The translations under genes were made by a program, and so were the position numbers. The notes below the pieces were generated by a model. That model saw only the letters and a list, made by a program, of their open reading frames with translations. It did not search any database and had not been told where the DNA came from. Below are positions 15,322 through 23,588 of a stretch of 41,219 nucleotides of DNA, one piece after another. Numbering within the stretch: the stretch's first letter is position 1; each line of letters opens with the position of its first letter. The DNA is from CAZNVB01 sp964651495 (GTDB lineage Bacteria; Acidobacteriota; Aminicenantia; Aminicenantales; UBA8522), in NCBI GenBank assembly GCA_964651495.1, contig CAZYWP010000011.1, positions 1 through 41,219 on the forward strand, in the 5' to 3' direction.

Positions 15322-16482
15322 ATGAAGGGAACGCTTTTCTCCCGACTCTTTAACGCCCGTCCTGAGATCCTCTCTTCGGCTCCGGGAAGGATCAACCTCA
15401 TCGGCGAGCACACAGATTATAATAACGGCTATGTCCTTCCAGCCGCGATCCATCTGCGGGACCATTTTTTGGCCTCGCGGAGGCCCGACAATCTGGTCCG
15501 GGTGTGGGCGGAAGATTTCAACCAGGGGGAGGATTTCCCGCTCGACGACATCACCCCCTCCGAGCAGAACAGGTGGGCCAACTATATCAAGGGGATTTTT
15601 TGGGTCCTCCGGCAGAATGGGTATCGCCTTGGGGGAGTGAACGCTCTAGTTGGGGGAGAGGTCCCGCTCGAAGCCGGGCTGAGCTCCTCGGCCGCTCTGG
15701 AAGTGAGCGTCATCAAAGGCCTGGATGCGCTCTTCGGGCTCGGCCTTGAACCGGCGAGTATGGCCAAGCTGGCCCAGAAGGCCGAGAACGATTTTGTCGG
15801 CGTGAAATGCGGCCTGATGGACCAGTTCATCGCCGTGTTTGGACGCCGGGACAGCGCCCTGTTCCTGGACTGTGAAACTCTGGATTTCGAGCTCTTCCCC
15901 CTGAACCTGGGGAAGCACGGGCTGGGCATCATGGTCTATGATACCAGGGTCCGACGCCAGTTGGCGTCCTCCGAATACAACAAACGAAGACATGAGGCAG
16001 CGGGAGCGCTGGAGATTCTTAAAAGCCATAAGATCGCCTCGTACAAAGAAGCGGACCTCGCTCTCCTGCAGGTCGTCAAGACCGAGATGAGCGAAGTGCA
16101 ATTTAGGAGAGCCAGGCACGTCATCAGTGAAAACAACCGGGTTCGGCGGGCGGTCGAGGCGCTCAAGGCCGATGACTTCGCGGCCCTGGGGAGCCTCCTT
16201 TTCTCCTCGCACGAAAGCCTCAGGGATGACTATGAAGTGTCCTGCCCGGAGCTGGACTTGCTCTACACTATCGGACGGGAATTCAGCGGCTGTCTGGGCG
16301 CCCGCCTTGTCGGGGCCGGGTTCGGAGGGTCGGGGATCGCTTTATTGGACAAGTCGAAGATTGCGGGTTTTCAGAGGACGATGCAGGCCGAGGCAGCCGG
16401 AAAGGGCTTTCCCGAACCCCGGTTCTACGAAGTATCGATCGGCGGCGGAGCCGAGTCTTCCTCCCCGGCCGATAGGGAATAG
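15322..16482 (+). CDS. galK: Galactokinase
   Basis: A GHMP kinase that would phosphorylate galactose at C1 for the Leloir pathway. This 386-residue protein carries the galactokinase signature GRINLIGEHTDYNNGYVLP, the ATP-binding GLSSSAALEV motif, KCGLMDQF with the catalytic aspartate, and the third GHMP motif GAGFGGSG. The start is set by the promoter just upstream; the ribosome-binding site is weak (CGAGAAA) in a leader of only about 16 bases. galT and galE are not adjacent. It lies 34 bases upstream of the metal transporter genes and may share their transcript. A related sugar-1-kinase activity cannot be excluded. Confidence 0.9.
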   Translation: MKGTLFSRLFNARPEILSSAPGRINLIGEHTDYNNGYVLPAAIHLRDHFLASRRPDNLVRVWAEDFNQGEDFPLDDITPSEQNRWANYIKGIFWVLRQNGYRLGGVNALVGGEVPLEAGLSSSAALEVSVIKGLDALFGLGLEPASMAKLAQKAENDFVGVKCGLMDQFIAVFGRRDSALFLDCETLDFELFPLNLGKHGLGIMVYDTRVRRQLASSEYNKRRHEAAGALEILKSHKIASYKEADLALLQVVKTEMSEVQFRRARHVISENNRVRRAVEALKADDFAALGSLLFSSHESLRDDYEVSCPELDLLYTIGREFSGCLGARLVGAGFGGSGIALLDKSKIAGFQRTMQAEAAGKGFPEPRFYEVSIGGGAESSSPADRE

Positions 16483-16516
16483 GTCTGAAGGCTTTTCTGG
16501 AAAGAGGGCCGTCCGA

Positions 16517-17422
16517 ATGCGCCTAACTCAGGTTGTTGCTGCCCTGGCTGTCCTGGTATTCTGCCTCGGGGCCTCCGCTTCAGCCGATATTGAAGCGGAA
16601 CCGAAAATCAAGATTGTGGCCAGTATCTTTCCGCTGCAGGAATTCGCCCGGGCGGTGGCTGGAGAATATGGAGATATCAGCCTGCTATTGCCGCCGGGAG
16701 CGGGTGTCCACACCTGGCAGCCACGGGCAAGCGACATCATTCGTCTGTCCACGGCCGACCTTTTCATCTACATCGGGGCCGGCCTGGAGCCCTGGATCGA
16801 CGATGTTCTAAAAAGCCTCTCTTCATCCAGACTCCGCGTCCTTGTCGTTATGGATTCCCTCCCTTTAACCGGGCCTGAGAACAAGGAGCACGAAGAAGAC
16901 CCCCATATTTGGCTCGACCTGGGGATCGACCGGGCTATCGTCAGCCTGCTGGCCCGGACTCTCGGACAGCTCGCTCCGGCGAAGGCGGCCGCTTTCGCCG
17001 GCAATGCCAACCGGTATGCCGAGAGATTGGAAAAAATCGAGGAGCAGTTTTCAACCGTCCTCAGCCGCTGCCGGCAGAGGACCATCCTGCTGGGAGGGCA
17101 CGCCGCCTTTGGCTATCTCGCCGCCAGATATGGGCTGGTGCAGAGATCCTTGTCCGGGCTGAGCCCGGACGCCGAACCCACTCCCGGCCGCCTGATGGAG
17201 GCGATCGAATGGGCGAAGAAGAACGGTATCCGGGCGGTGTTCAGGGAAGCGAACGCGAACGATAAAATGGCCAGACTCCTGGCGGAGGAAATCGGGGCCG
17301 AGCTCCTGGTACTTCACCCGGGGGCGAACCTGAGTAAAAAGGAATGGACCTCCGGGCTGACCTTCCTGGATATCATGGCCCACAATCTGGACAATCTAAA
17401 AAGGGGGCTCGGCTGTGACTGA
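16517..17422 (+). CDS. znuA: Metal ABC transporter substrate-binding protein (ZnuA/TroA type)
   Basis: A periplasmic cluster A-1 binding protein that captures Zn2+ or Mn2+ for import. The 301 residues begin with a signal peptide (about 1-23). Metal ligands expected for the family are visible: His in PGAGVHTWQP, His in the short acidic loop HEEDPHIWLD, His in LGGHAAFGYLA, and an acidic residue in the REANAND region. The loop is short, without the long His-rich stretch of some ZnuA proteins, so zinc and manganese cannot be told apart. GAGGG precedes ATG 16517. Its stop overlaps the ATPase start by eight bases, confirming an operon. Confidence 0.9.
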   Translation: MRLTQVVAALAVLVFCLGASASADIEAEPKIKIVASIFPLQEFARAVAGEYGDISLLLPPGAGVHTWQPRASDIIRLSTADLFIYIGAGLEPWIDDVLKSLSSSRLRVLVVMDSLPLTGPENKEHEEDPHIWLDLGIDRAIVSLLARTLGQLAPAKAAAFAGNANRYAERLEKIEEQFSTVLSRCRQRTILLGGHAAFGYLAARYGLVQRSLSGLSPDAEPTPGRLMEAIEWAKKNGIRAVFREANANDKMARLLAEEIGAELLVLHPGANLSKKEWTSGLTFLDIMAHNLDNLKRGLGCD

Positions 17423-18167
17423 GCGCCAGGAGCTTGTTCGGGTCGAAGGGATCAGCTTTTACTATGATTCATTTCCGGTGCTGGAGGACGTCAGCTTCAC
17501 CATCGGCAGAGGGGATTTCCTGGCCTTGCTCGGGCCCAACGGCTCCGGCAAGACCACCCTCGTCAAGATCATTCTCGGGCTGTTGAAGCCCGCCCGGGGA
17601 AGAGTTCTGCTCATGGGAAAGCCGGTCGAGGAATTCAAAGACTGGTCTAAAGTGGGTTATGTCCCGCAAAAAGCCACTCACATTGACCCCCTTTTTCCCG
17701 CCTCGGTCAAGGAAGTCGTGTCCATGGCCCTGTTTTCCGGAAAGAAAATGTTTTGGGCCGGCGGGAGAGAGGAGGCGGCGGCCATCGATTCGGCCCTGAA
17801 AAGGGTCGGCATGGAGGCCTTCATGGCCCGCCCGATCGGGAGCCTCTCCGGCGGCCAGCAGCAGCGGGTCGTCATCGCCCGGGCCATCGTTAACGCTCCC
17901 GCCCTTCTTTTTCTTGACGAGCCGACGACGGGAGTCGACGCGGCCACGCAGGGGCTTTTCTACGAAATGCTCCACCATCTGAACGCCGACCGGAAGATCA
18001 CCATCGTCCTGGTCACCCATGACATCGGTATCGTCAACAGACACGTCAGCCGGGTTGCCTGTCTCAATCAAAAGCTGGTTTACCATGGGTCGCACGAAGA
18101 TTTCTGCCGCTCGGAAGCGTTCAAAGCCATGCTGGCCTCCGGCCATCTCGTATCCCATAGTCACTGA
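17415..18167 (+). CDS. znuC: Metal ABC transporter ATP-binding protein
   Basis: The ATPase subunit that powers the metal importer. Its 250 residues contain Walker A GPNGSGKTT, the Q-loop VPQKA, the ABC signature LSGGQQQR, Walker B ALLFLDEP and the switch histidine in LVTHD. The GTG start at 17415 lies inside the end of the binding-protein gene, which suggests translational coupling. The family assignment to zinc/manganese importers comes from the neighbours and from overall similarity to ZnuC/TroB proteins. Confidence 0.94.
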   Translation: MTERQELVRVEGISFYYDSFPVLEDVSFTIGRGDFLALLGPNGSGKTTLVKIILGLLKPARGRVLLMGKPVEEFKDWSKVGYVPQKATHIDPLFPASVKEVVSMALFSGKKMFWAGGREEAAAIDSALKRVGMEAFMARPIGSLSGGQQQRVVIARAIVNAPALLFLDEPTTGVDAATQGLFYEMLHHLNADRKITIVLVTHDIGIVNRHVSRVACLNQKLVYHGSHEDFCRSEAFKAMLASGHLVSHSH

Positions 18168-18179
18168 GAGAGAGACGGA

Positions 18180-18986
18180 TTGGACGCATTCCTGAGCTAC
18201 GGTTTTTTGCAGCGGGCCTTTCTTGCCGGCCTGTTCGTGGCTGTCGCCTGTGCCATCCTGGGATTGTTTCTCCTCCTCCGGCGAGACGCGATGATCGGCC
18301 ACGGCCTGGCCCATGTGACCTTCGGAGGAGTCGCCCTGGGGCTGTTTCTTCACGTTTTCCCCCTGGGGACCGCCCTGCTCACCGCTGTCCTGGCCTCCTG
18401 GGGGATCATGAAACTCAGAGAAAAGGCCGGGATGCACGGCGATATGGCGATCGGGATCTTCAGCAGCGTTGGCCTGGCTCTGGGAATCGTCCTGGCGACC
18501 ATGGCCCAGCGTTTCAATGTGGACCTCCTCAGCTATCTCTTCGGAGACATCCTGGCGATCGGGAGCACGGAAGTCTGGCTTTCCACGGGACTGGCCGCCG
18601 CCGTGCTGTTGACGATCCTGGCCAACTATCACCGGCTCATGTTCCAGACATTCGACCCTGAGGCAGCCAGGGCGGCGGGAGTGAAAACGGCCCGGCTTGA
18701 CCTCCTCCTGACCATCCTGACTTCCGTGACCGTGGTCCTGGGCATGAAGGTGGTGGGAATTCTCCTGGTCTCCGCCCTGCTCGTCATTCCTGCGGCCGCG
18801 GCCCTTCAGCTGGCCTCTAGCTTCAAGCAGGCCTTGTGGATCTCTTCGCTCGTCGCTTTTTTTTCGGTCGCGATCGGGCTTGTCGCCGCTTTTTTTCTCG
18901 ACCTCCCGGCTTCGGCGACAATAGTCCTATTGTCCTTCCTGGTCTTTATCGCCTCTTTGCTGGGCGGCCGGAAGAGGCTGTTCTGA
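18180..18986 (+). CDS. znuB: Metal ABC transporter permease
   Basis: The membrane subunit of the importer, an ABC-3 family permease. Its 268 residues form about eight hydrophobic segments. Family landmarks include the early LRRDAMIGHGLAHVTFGGVALG region, IGIFSSVGLALGIVLA, and the later KVVGILLVSALLVIPAA helix. The TTG start at 18180 is preceded by GAGAGAGA, twelve bases after the ATPase stop. The last 60 bases overlap the 3' end of the convergent macrodomain gene. Confidence 0.93.
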   Translation: MDAFLSYGFLQRAFLAGLFVAVACAILGLFLLLRRDAMIGHGLAHVTFGGVALGLFLHVFPLGTALLTAVLASWGIMKLREKAGMHGDMAIGIFSSVGLALGIVLATMAQRFNVDLLSYLFGDILAIGSTEVWLSTGLAAAVLLTILANYHRLMFQTFDPEAARAAGVKTARLDLLLTILTSVTVVLGMKVVGILLVSALLVIPAAAALQLASSFKQALWISSLVAFFSVAIGLVAAFFLDLPASATIVLLSFLVFIASLLGGRKRLF

Positions 18987-19526
18987 CCCGCTTTGCCGAC
19001 GGACGAGCCCTTCCATAGTCCTGAGGAAAACGGAGCAGGCTTCCTGGCCGTAAAGGCAGAATAAGATTTCCTTAGGGAAGTCGCTTTTTTTCAGGAAATC
19101 CATGGCCGAACGGAGCATAATTTCACTGCATTCCTGGAGGGGGAACCCGAAGATACCGGTGCTGATCGCCGGGATGGCCAGGCTGCCGATTCTCTGCCGG
19201 CTGGCGATTTCAAGGCTGCTGCGAGTGGCCCTGGCCAGCTTGGCCACTTCATCACCTTCTCCCATCCGGGGACCGACGGCGTGGATGACGTACGTAGCCT
19301 TGAGGTTTCCCCCTCCGGTGATGACCGCATCCCCGACTTCGACGGGCCCCAGTCTGTTACACTCCTCCTGGATCGAAGGGCCCCCGCAGGCCCGGATGGC
19401 TCCCGCCACGCCACTCCCGAGCTGGAGTCGCCGGTTCGCGGCGTTGACCACGGCCTCGACGTCCAGAAGGGCGATGTTGCCCTCGACGATTTTGATTTTT
19501 CTTCCCTTGAATATCCATTCCTTCAT
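18927..19526 (-). CDS. Macrodomain protein (ADP-ribose binding / deacetylase-like)
   Basis: Macrodomains bind ADP-ribose and often hydrolyse O-acetyl-ADP-ribose or ADP-ribosylated groups. This 199-residue protein has the core motifs in order: VVNAANRRLQLGSGVAGAI, GDAVITGGGNL, VIHAVGPRM and PAISTGIFGFP. A C-terminal tail of about 30 residues (after ARTMEGL-like sequence) lies past the domain and overlaps znuB on the other strand. I start at ATG 19526, with GGGGGA upstream; an in-frame extension to 19586 adds an unlikely N-terminus. It lies downstream of the diguanylate cyclase gene with a gap of about 95 bases. No partner ADP-ribosyltransferase is visible nearby. Confidence 0.9.
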   Translation of the reverse strand: MKEWIFKGRKIKIVEGNIALLDVEAVVNAANRRLQLGSGVAGAIRACGGPSIQEECNRLGPVEVGDAVITGGGNLKATYVIHAVGPRMGEGDEVAKLARATRSSLEIASRQRIGSLAIPAISTGIFGFPLQECSEIMLRSAMDFLKKSDFPKEILFCLYGQEACSVFLRTMEGLVRRQSGSEQPLPAAQQRGDKDQEGQ

Positions 19527-19621
19527 GAGTTCCCCCGGTTTTTTCAATGACTCCAGCGCCGCAGTGGGAAACACGGCCCAATTCATTTTACTTGAAAAAG
19601 CAGAGGAGCGGAAAGATGGGA

Positions 19622-20392
19622 TTAATTGCTCGAGGAGGAGGCGACTTTGTTCTTGCCGTCCTTTTTTGCCGCCCAGAGCGCGATGTCGGCCTGGGTGATG
19701 AGGTCATCGGCGCTCTTCCCGTGATCCGGATGCGTGCTAATCCCGATGCTGATGGTGAACTGCACATCCTCCTTGCGCGAATCGATACGAAAGGGATAGA
19801 GAGAAATTCTTGATCTAAGCCGCTCCGCCACCTCGTGCGCTTCCTCTTTGGTCGTCTCGGGAAGGATGACCAGGAATTCCTCGCCGCCGTAGCGGGCCGT
19901 AATATCCGAGGGACGGAGCGTGTCAACGACAAGATGGCTGAAGTAACGCAGCAGATGGTCCCCCGCCGTATGCCCGTAACGGTCGTTCAGGGCTTTGAAG
20001 TTGTCCAGGTCGATCATGAGCAGGCTGAGAGGATGATCATATCTTTTGCTGCGGTAGTATTCCTCCTCCAGCCTCAGGCGGATATAGGCCCGGGTGAAAA
20101 GCCCCGTCAGCCCCTCTCTGATGATGAGCGAATTCATTTTATCGCTGATCGCCAGGCCGCTCAGGCAGATCAGGAGGATGACGAGCATGCCCAACGTCAG
20201 GATGGAGCGGTTCAGCGGCCGAAACCCGATCCATTCCCAGTATTGCGGGATGAAGTCGGCCAGGGAAGTGTAGATCAGGTAGGCAACGGAAATGATGATG
20301 ATCACCCAGAGTCTGTTCTTCAGGCTCCTCGTCATCACGGGAATGCGCGGTCTCACAGCAGCGGTCCTTTCTCGTTTTTCATAATGTGACAA
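19622..20392 (-). CDS. Membrane-anchored diguanylate cyclase (GGDEF)
   Basis: Makes cyclic di-GMP from two GTP. Two hydrophobic helices (about residues 27-47 and 64-84) anchor a GGDEF domain (about 92-250). The active-site motif is GGEEF, a functional variant. A canonical RxxD inhibitory site (RPSD) sits five residues before it, so product feedback is likely. Family motifs DLDNFKALND and YGHTAGD are intact, and no EAL or HD-GYP domain is attached. The short loop between the helices leaves little room for a periplasmic sensor. The ribosome-binding site at ATG 20392 is poor, and ATG 20335 is an alternative start just before the first helix. Confidence 0.92.
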   Translation of the reverse strand: MSHYEKRERTAAVRPRIPVMTRSLKNRLWVIIIISVAYLIYTSLADFIPQYWEWIGFRPLNRSILTLGMLVILLICLSGLAISDKMNSLIIREGLTGLFTRAYIRLRLEEEYYRSKRYDHPLSLLMIDLDNFKALNDRYGHTAGDHLLRYFSHLVVDTLRPSDITARYGGEEFLVILPETTKEEAHEVAERLRSRISLYPFRIDSRKEDVQFTISIGISTHPDHGKSADDLITQADIALWAAKKDGKNKVASSSSN

Positions 20393-20472
20393 AAAATGTT
20401 AGGGGACAATAACCGCGGAGGGTGAACCTCAGGGTGAATTTTGGCGCAGCGGGCTCATCGCCCGGGGGGAGA

Positions 20473-22149
20473 TCAAGCCCGCTCCAGCTCCTTGGCGACG
20501 AAATCCTTCAATTCGGCGCCCAGCTTTCCGACCGTCTCTTGGAGAGACTCGGCCTTTTCCCTGACCTCCCGGATAAAAACCGTGTCGCGGATATTCGGCA
20601 GGTTGATCCTGACGTTGTTATAAGCGCCGCCGGCCGCGGCCTCGGCGGCCAGCCCGGCCACGGCCGCATCGCTCAGCGAATTCCGGTTTCCCATCTGGGC
20701 GGCGAGCTTGGCCAGCTCTAAAAGGGAAGGGCATTTTTCCAAAACCCCGAGGGGAATGAGGGTGGCTTCTTTGGCTGCCCCCTCCACCGCCGCTTCTTTT
20801 TCCTTGATCTGCTCTTCGCTCCCTTTGGACAATCGGAAGGCGTCCATGACCCTGTTGAACGCCCGTGTGTCCTCGTCCACGAGCCGCAGCAGGTCATCTT
20901 TGAGCGATTGGCTCTTGACGGCGACCTCCTTCATTTTCTCCTGAGCCTGCTCGTAGCCCTTTTTCCCTACCGTCAGGTTCGCCACCATCGAGGAGAGAGC
21001 TGCCGAAAGCGCCCCGAACAGAGCGGCCGCGCTGCCCCCTCCCGGAGTGGGGGAGTCCAGCGAAAGCGCGTTGGCAAACTCGCGCAGACTGAGCCGCAGA
21101 AGGGATGGAGACGGGTCTTTGAACTGGTATTCGATGATTTTCTTCTCAGGGTCGAAAGGCGCGACGTCATTCAGGCCCAGGGACAGGACGGCCGTCCGGA
21201 TGAGTTCTTCCTCCGGGACCCCGGGGCTTTTCCCCTGCTTTTCGAGATAGTACCGGCCGGCCATCAACAGAGCTTCCTTGGGGATCAGGCCGACCAGTTC
21301 GCTGCCGGTGACTCGGAGTCCCAGTTTTTCCGCTTCTCGGCGGGCTTCATCGAAAACAAGTTGGACCGGGGTGACTTTGTAGTTGGTAAAATTGATCGAA
21401 ACCTGGGCCACTCCATAATCCTCTATATACCAGCCGACCGCCTTGACGTGCCTGAACCTTCCAGGGAGAAAGACGGCCTTGTCCTCCGCATCGCGGACGA
21501 TATTGCCCTCCTCGTCCCTCTTCGCCCGGCCGCTTTCACGCAGGTTCAGGGCGATCTCGCCGGCCAGACGGCGGTCTCGTGTGTTGAGGTTGATATTGTA
21601 AGCAATGAGAAACTCGCGCGCCCCGATGACCGTCGCCCCGGACCTCAGGTTGAAGACCGGCTCGCCGTAGTCGGGGGCCCAAGCCGGGTCCTTGAGCTTC
21701 TCCGGCAGTCCTTCGTATTCGCCGGCCCGGATCGTGGCCAGGTTTCGCCTTTCCGGTTTCTGGGCGGCTTCTTCATAGAGGTAAACCGGAATGGCCAGCT
21801 CGCGGGCCACGCGCTCGCCGAGCTCGCGGGCCAGCGCCACGCAGTCCTCCATGGTCACCCCGGAGACCGGAACAAAGGGGCAGACGTCGGTCGCGCCGAC
21901 GCGGCTGTGCGCACCCCTGTGCTTCGCCATGTCGATGACCTCAGCGGCCCTGGCGATCGCCCGGAAAGCCGCTTCCTTAACCCCGGCGGGCGAGCCGATG
22001 AACGTCACCACGGTGCGGTTGGTCGACTCGCCCGGGTCGACATCCAGAAGCTTGACCTCGGGTGTCTGTTCGATCTCCGCGACGATCGCTCTTATTTTTT
22101 CTTTATCCCGGCCCTCACTGAAATTGGGCACGCATTCGACGATTTTCAT
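20473..22149 (-). CDS. ftcD: Bifunctional glutamate formimidoyltransferase / formimidoyl-THF cyclodeaminase
   Basis: FtcD moves the formimino group of formimino-glutamate, a histidine breakdown product, to tetrahydrofolate. It then releases ammonia, giving methenyl-THF. The 558 residues hold both halves. The transferase (about 1-325) opens with MKIVECVPNFSEGRD and contains DMAKHRGAHSRVGATDVCPF. The cyclodeaminase (about 355-558) has FANALSLDSPTPGGGSAAA and ends in the helical LSDAAVAGLAAEAAAGGAYNNV region. Many bacteria carry these as separate proteins. The start overlaps the upstream M16 gene by four bases, and no hutH, hutU or hutI is in the window. Confidence 0.95.
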   Translation of the reverse strand: MKIVECVPNFSEGRDKEKIRAIVAEIEQTPEVKLLDVDPGESTNRTVVTFIGSPAGVKEAAFRAIARAAEVIDMAKHRGAHSRVGATDVCPFVPVSGVTMEDCVALARELGERVARELAIPVYLYEEAAQKPERRNLATIRAGEYEGLPEKLKDPAWAPDYGEPVFNLRSGATVIGAREFLIAYNINLNTRDRRLAGEIALNLRESGRAKRDEEGNIVRDAEDKAVFLPGRFRHVKAVGWYIEDYGVAQVSINFTNYKVTPVQLVFDEARREAEKLGLRVTGSELVGLIPKEALLMAGRYYLEKQGKSPGVPEEELIRTAVLSLGLNDVAPFDPEKKIIEYQFKDPSPSLLRLSLREFANALSLDSPTPGGGSAAALFGALSAALSSMVANLTVGKKGYEQAQEKMKEVAVKSQSLKDDLLRLVDEDTRAFNRVMDAFRLSKGSEEQIKEKEAAVEGAAKEATLIPLGVLEKCPSLLELAKLAAQMGNRNSLSDAAVAGLAAEAAAGGAYNNVRINLPNIRDTVFIREVREKAESLQETVGKLGAELKDFVAKELERA

Positions 22150-23588
22150 TCTTCAACTCCTTTGGTCAGGGTGTAGCGGAACAGGCCCCGGGCGTCATAC
22201 ACATCCAGGCGGTCTATCTCGCGCAAATGATCGACCAGGCTGCTCCGGTTTCCGACGAGGACCACGGCGGGCTTCGCCAGCAGGTATTTCTGAGCGACTT
22301 CGAAGACTTTATTCGAATCGACCAGCATGATATTTTCGAAATATCTGTTCCAGTAAGCGTCCCCGAGGGCAAAGGCGACGACGTCGGAAACGTGGTCGGC
22401 CAGGGAATCCAGCCTGTTCAGCTGGAGCGGAAACCTCCCGATCAGAAACTGCTTGGCCTGCTCGATCTCGAAGGCGGACACTTTTTCTCGGGCAATTCGG
22501 TCAAGCTCCTTGAGCGCCTCCTGCACTGCCGCGGGGCCGGCGGAAGGGATGACCCTGGCCCGGACCGAGAAGACGCCGCAGCCGCGAAACAGGTCCATCT
22601 GGCTGAAGGCATAATAGGCGTATTCTTTGGATTCCCGCAGGTTCAAGAGCAGGCGGCTGTTCTGCGTCCCCCCCAGGACCTGGTTGAGGACGGAAAAGGC
22701 GAAAGCATCCGGGTCGGCCCGGGGAAAGATGACCTCGCCCAGGAAGAGGAATATATCGTCGGCTTGAGGGAGCTCGACGAAGCAGAATCGGCTCTGGCTG
22801 CTGGGCTCGGGAGGGGAATAAAGAGTCCTCTCCACGTCCGTTTTAGCCCAGGTATTGAGGTAGTGGCTGACTTTACGTGTCGCGGTAGTAAGGTTCAGGT
22901 TTCCCGCCAGGACCAGGACTGCGTTGTTAGGTCGGTAATATTTCTCATAAAAGGCCTGGATGTCCCGCCGGCCGATATTTTTGAAGACGTCCTCATTATA
23001 GAGCGCCCTGAGGCAGGGATGGTCCTGAAAGAGCGTCCGGAGCAGCTGTCTGTACCCAACAAACTCCGGGTCGCGCTGCCGTTCGAGGAGACCGTAGTGT
23101 TGAGTCCTCCTGAGAGCGACGATCTCCCGCTCGGCGAAGGCCGGTTGAAGGAGCATCAGACTCAGGATCTCCAGGGCCTGGTCCAGGAATTCGTCCAGAA
23201 AAAGGAAGGAAAAGCGGGAATGATCGAGGGTGACGGAAGTGGAGAAACTCCCGCCGATGGATTCAATCCTCTCCTCCAGTTCGGAGGCGGAGATGAGAGC
23301 TGTGCCCCGGCTCAGCATCTCTGCGGTGAAGGCGGCCAGGCCGGGCACGTTCTCTGGCGACGAGCTCTCGCCGGTCATGACGACGAGTTCCAGGCTGATA
23401 AAGGGGAGGTCGCTGCGGGGGGCAACGGCCAGGGTCAGGCCGTTGCTCAGCATGTGCGTATCGATTGCGGGAAGACGAAGCTCTTGGGGAGGTTCGGGGA
23501 TCGGCGGAGTCCTCCGGAATCTTTCCTGGGAGAAGGCGCCGGCAAGTAGGAGGAATGCCAGGCAGCCGCGGAGGAAGGCCTTTTTCAT
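22146..23588 (-). CDS. M16 family protein, secreted, zinc motif lost (second of pair)
   Basis: M16 (pitrilysin/processing protease-like) proteins often come in pairs, one catalytic and one structural. This 480-residue protein begins with a signal peptide (about 1-20). The position of the HxxEH zinc motif reads GLAAFTAEMLSRG, with none of the three essential residues, which is usual for the structural partner. Paired M16 repeats are recognisable, for instance YYRPNNAVLVLAGN in the first. It overlaps the upstream M16 gene by four bases and the downstream ftcD by four. It presumably forms a clam-shell complex with its neighbour in the periplasm. Confidence 0.88.
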   Translation of the reverse strand: MKKAFLRGCLAFLLLAGAFSQERFRRTPPIPEPPQELRLPAIDTHMLSNGLTLAVAPRSDLPFISLELVVMTGESSSPENVPGLAAFTAEMLSRGTALISASELEERIESIGGSFSTSVTLDHSRFSFLFLDEFLDQALEILSLMLLQPAFAEREIVALRRTQHYGLLERQRDPEFVGYRQLLRTLFQDHPCLRALYNEDVFKNIGRRDIQAFYEKYYRPNNAVLVLAGNLNLTTATRKVSHYLNTWAKTDVERTLYSPPEPSSQSRFCFVELPQADDIFLFLGEVIFPRADPDAFAFSVLNQVLGGTQNSRLLLNLRESKEYAYYAFSQMDLFRGCGVFSVRARVIPSAGPAAVQEALKELDRIAREKVSAFEIEQAKQFLIGRFPLQLNRLDSLADHVSDVVAFALGDAYWNRYFENIMLVDSNKVFEVAQKYLLAKPAVVLVGNRSSLVDHLREIDRLDVYDARGLFRYTLTKGVEE

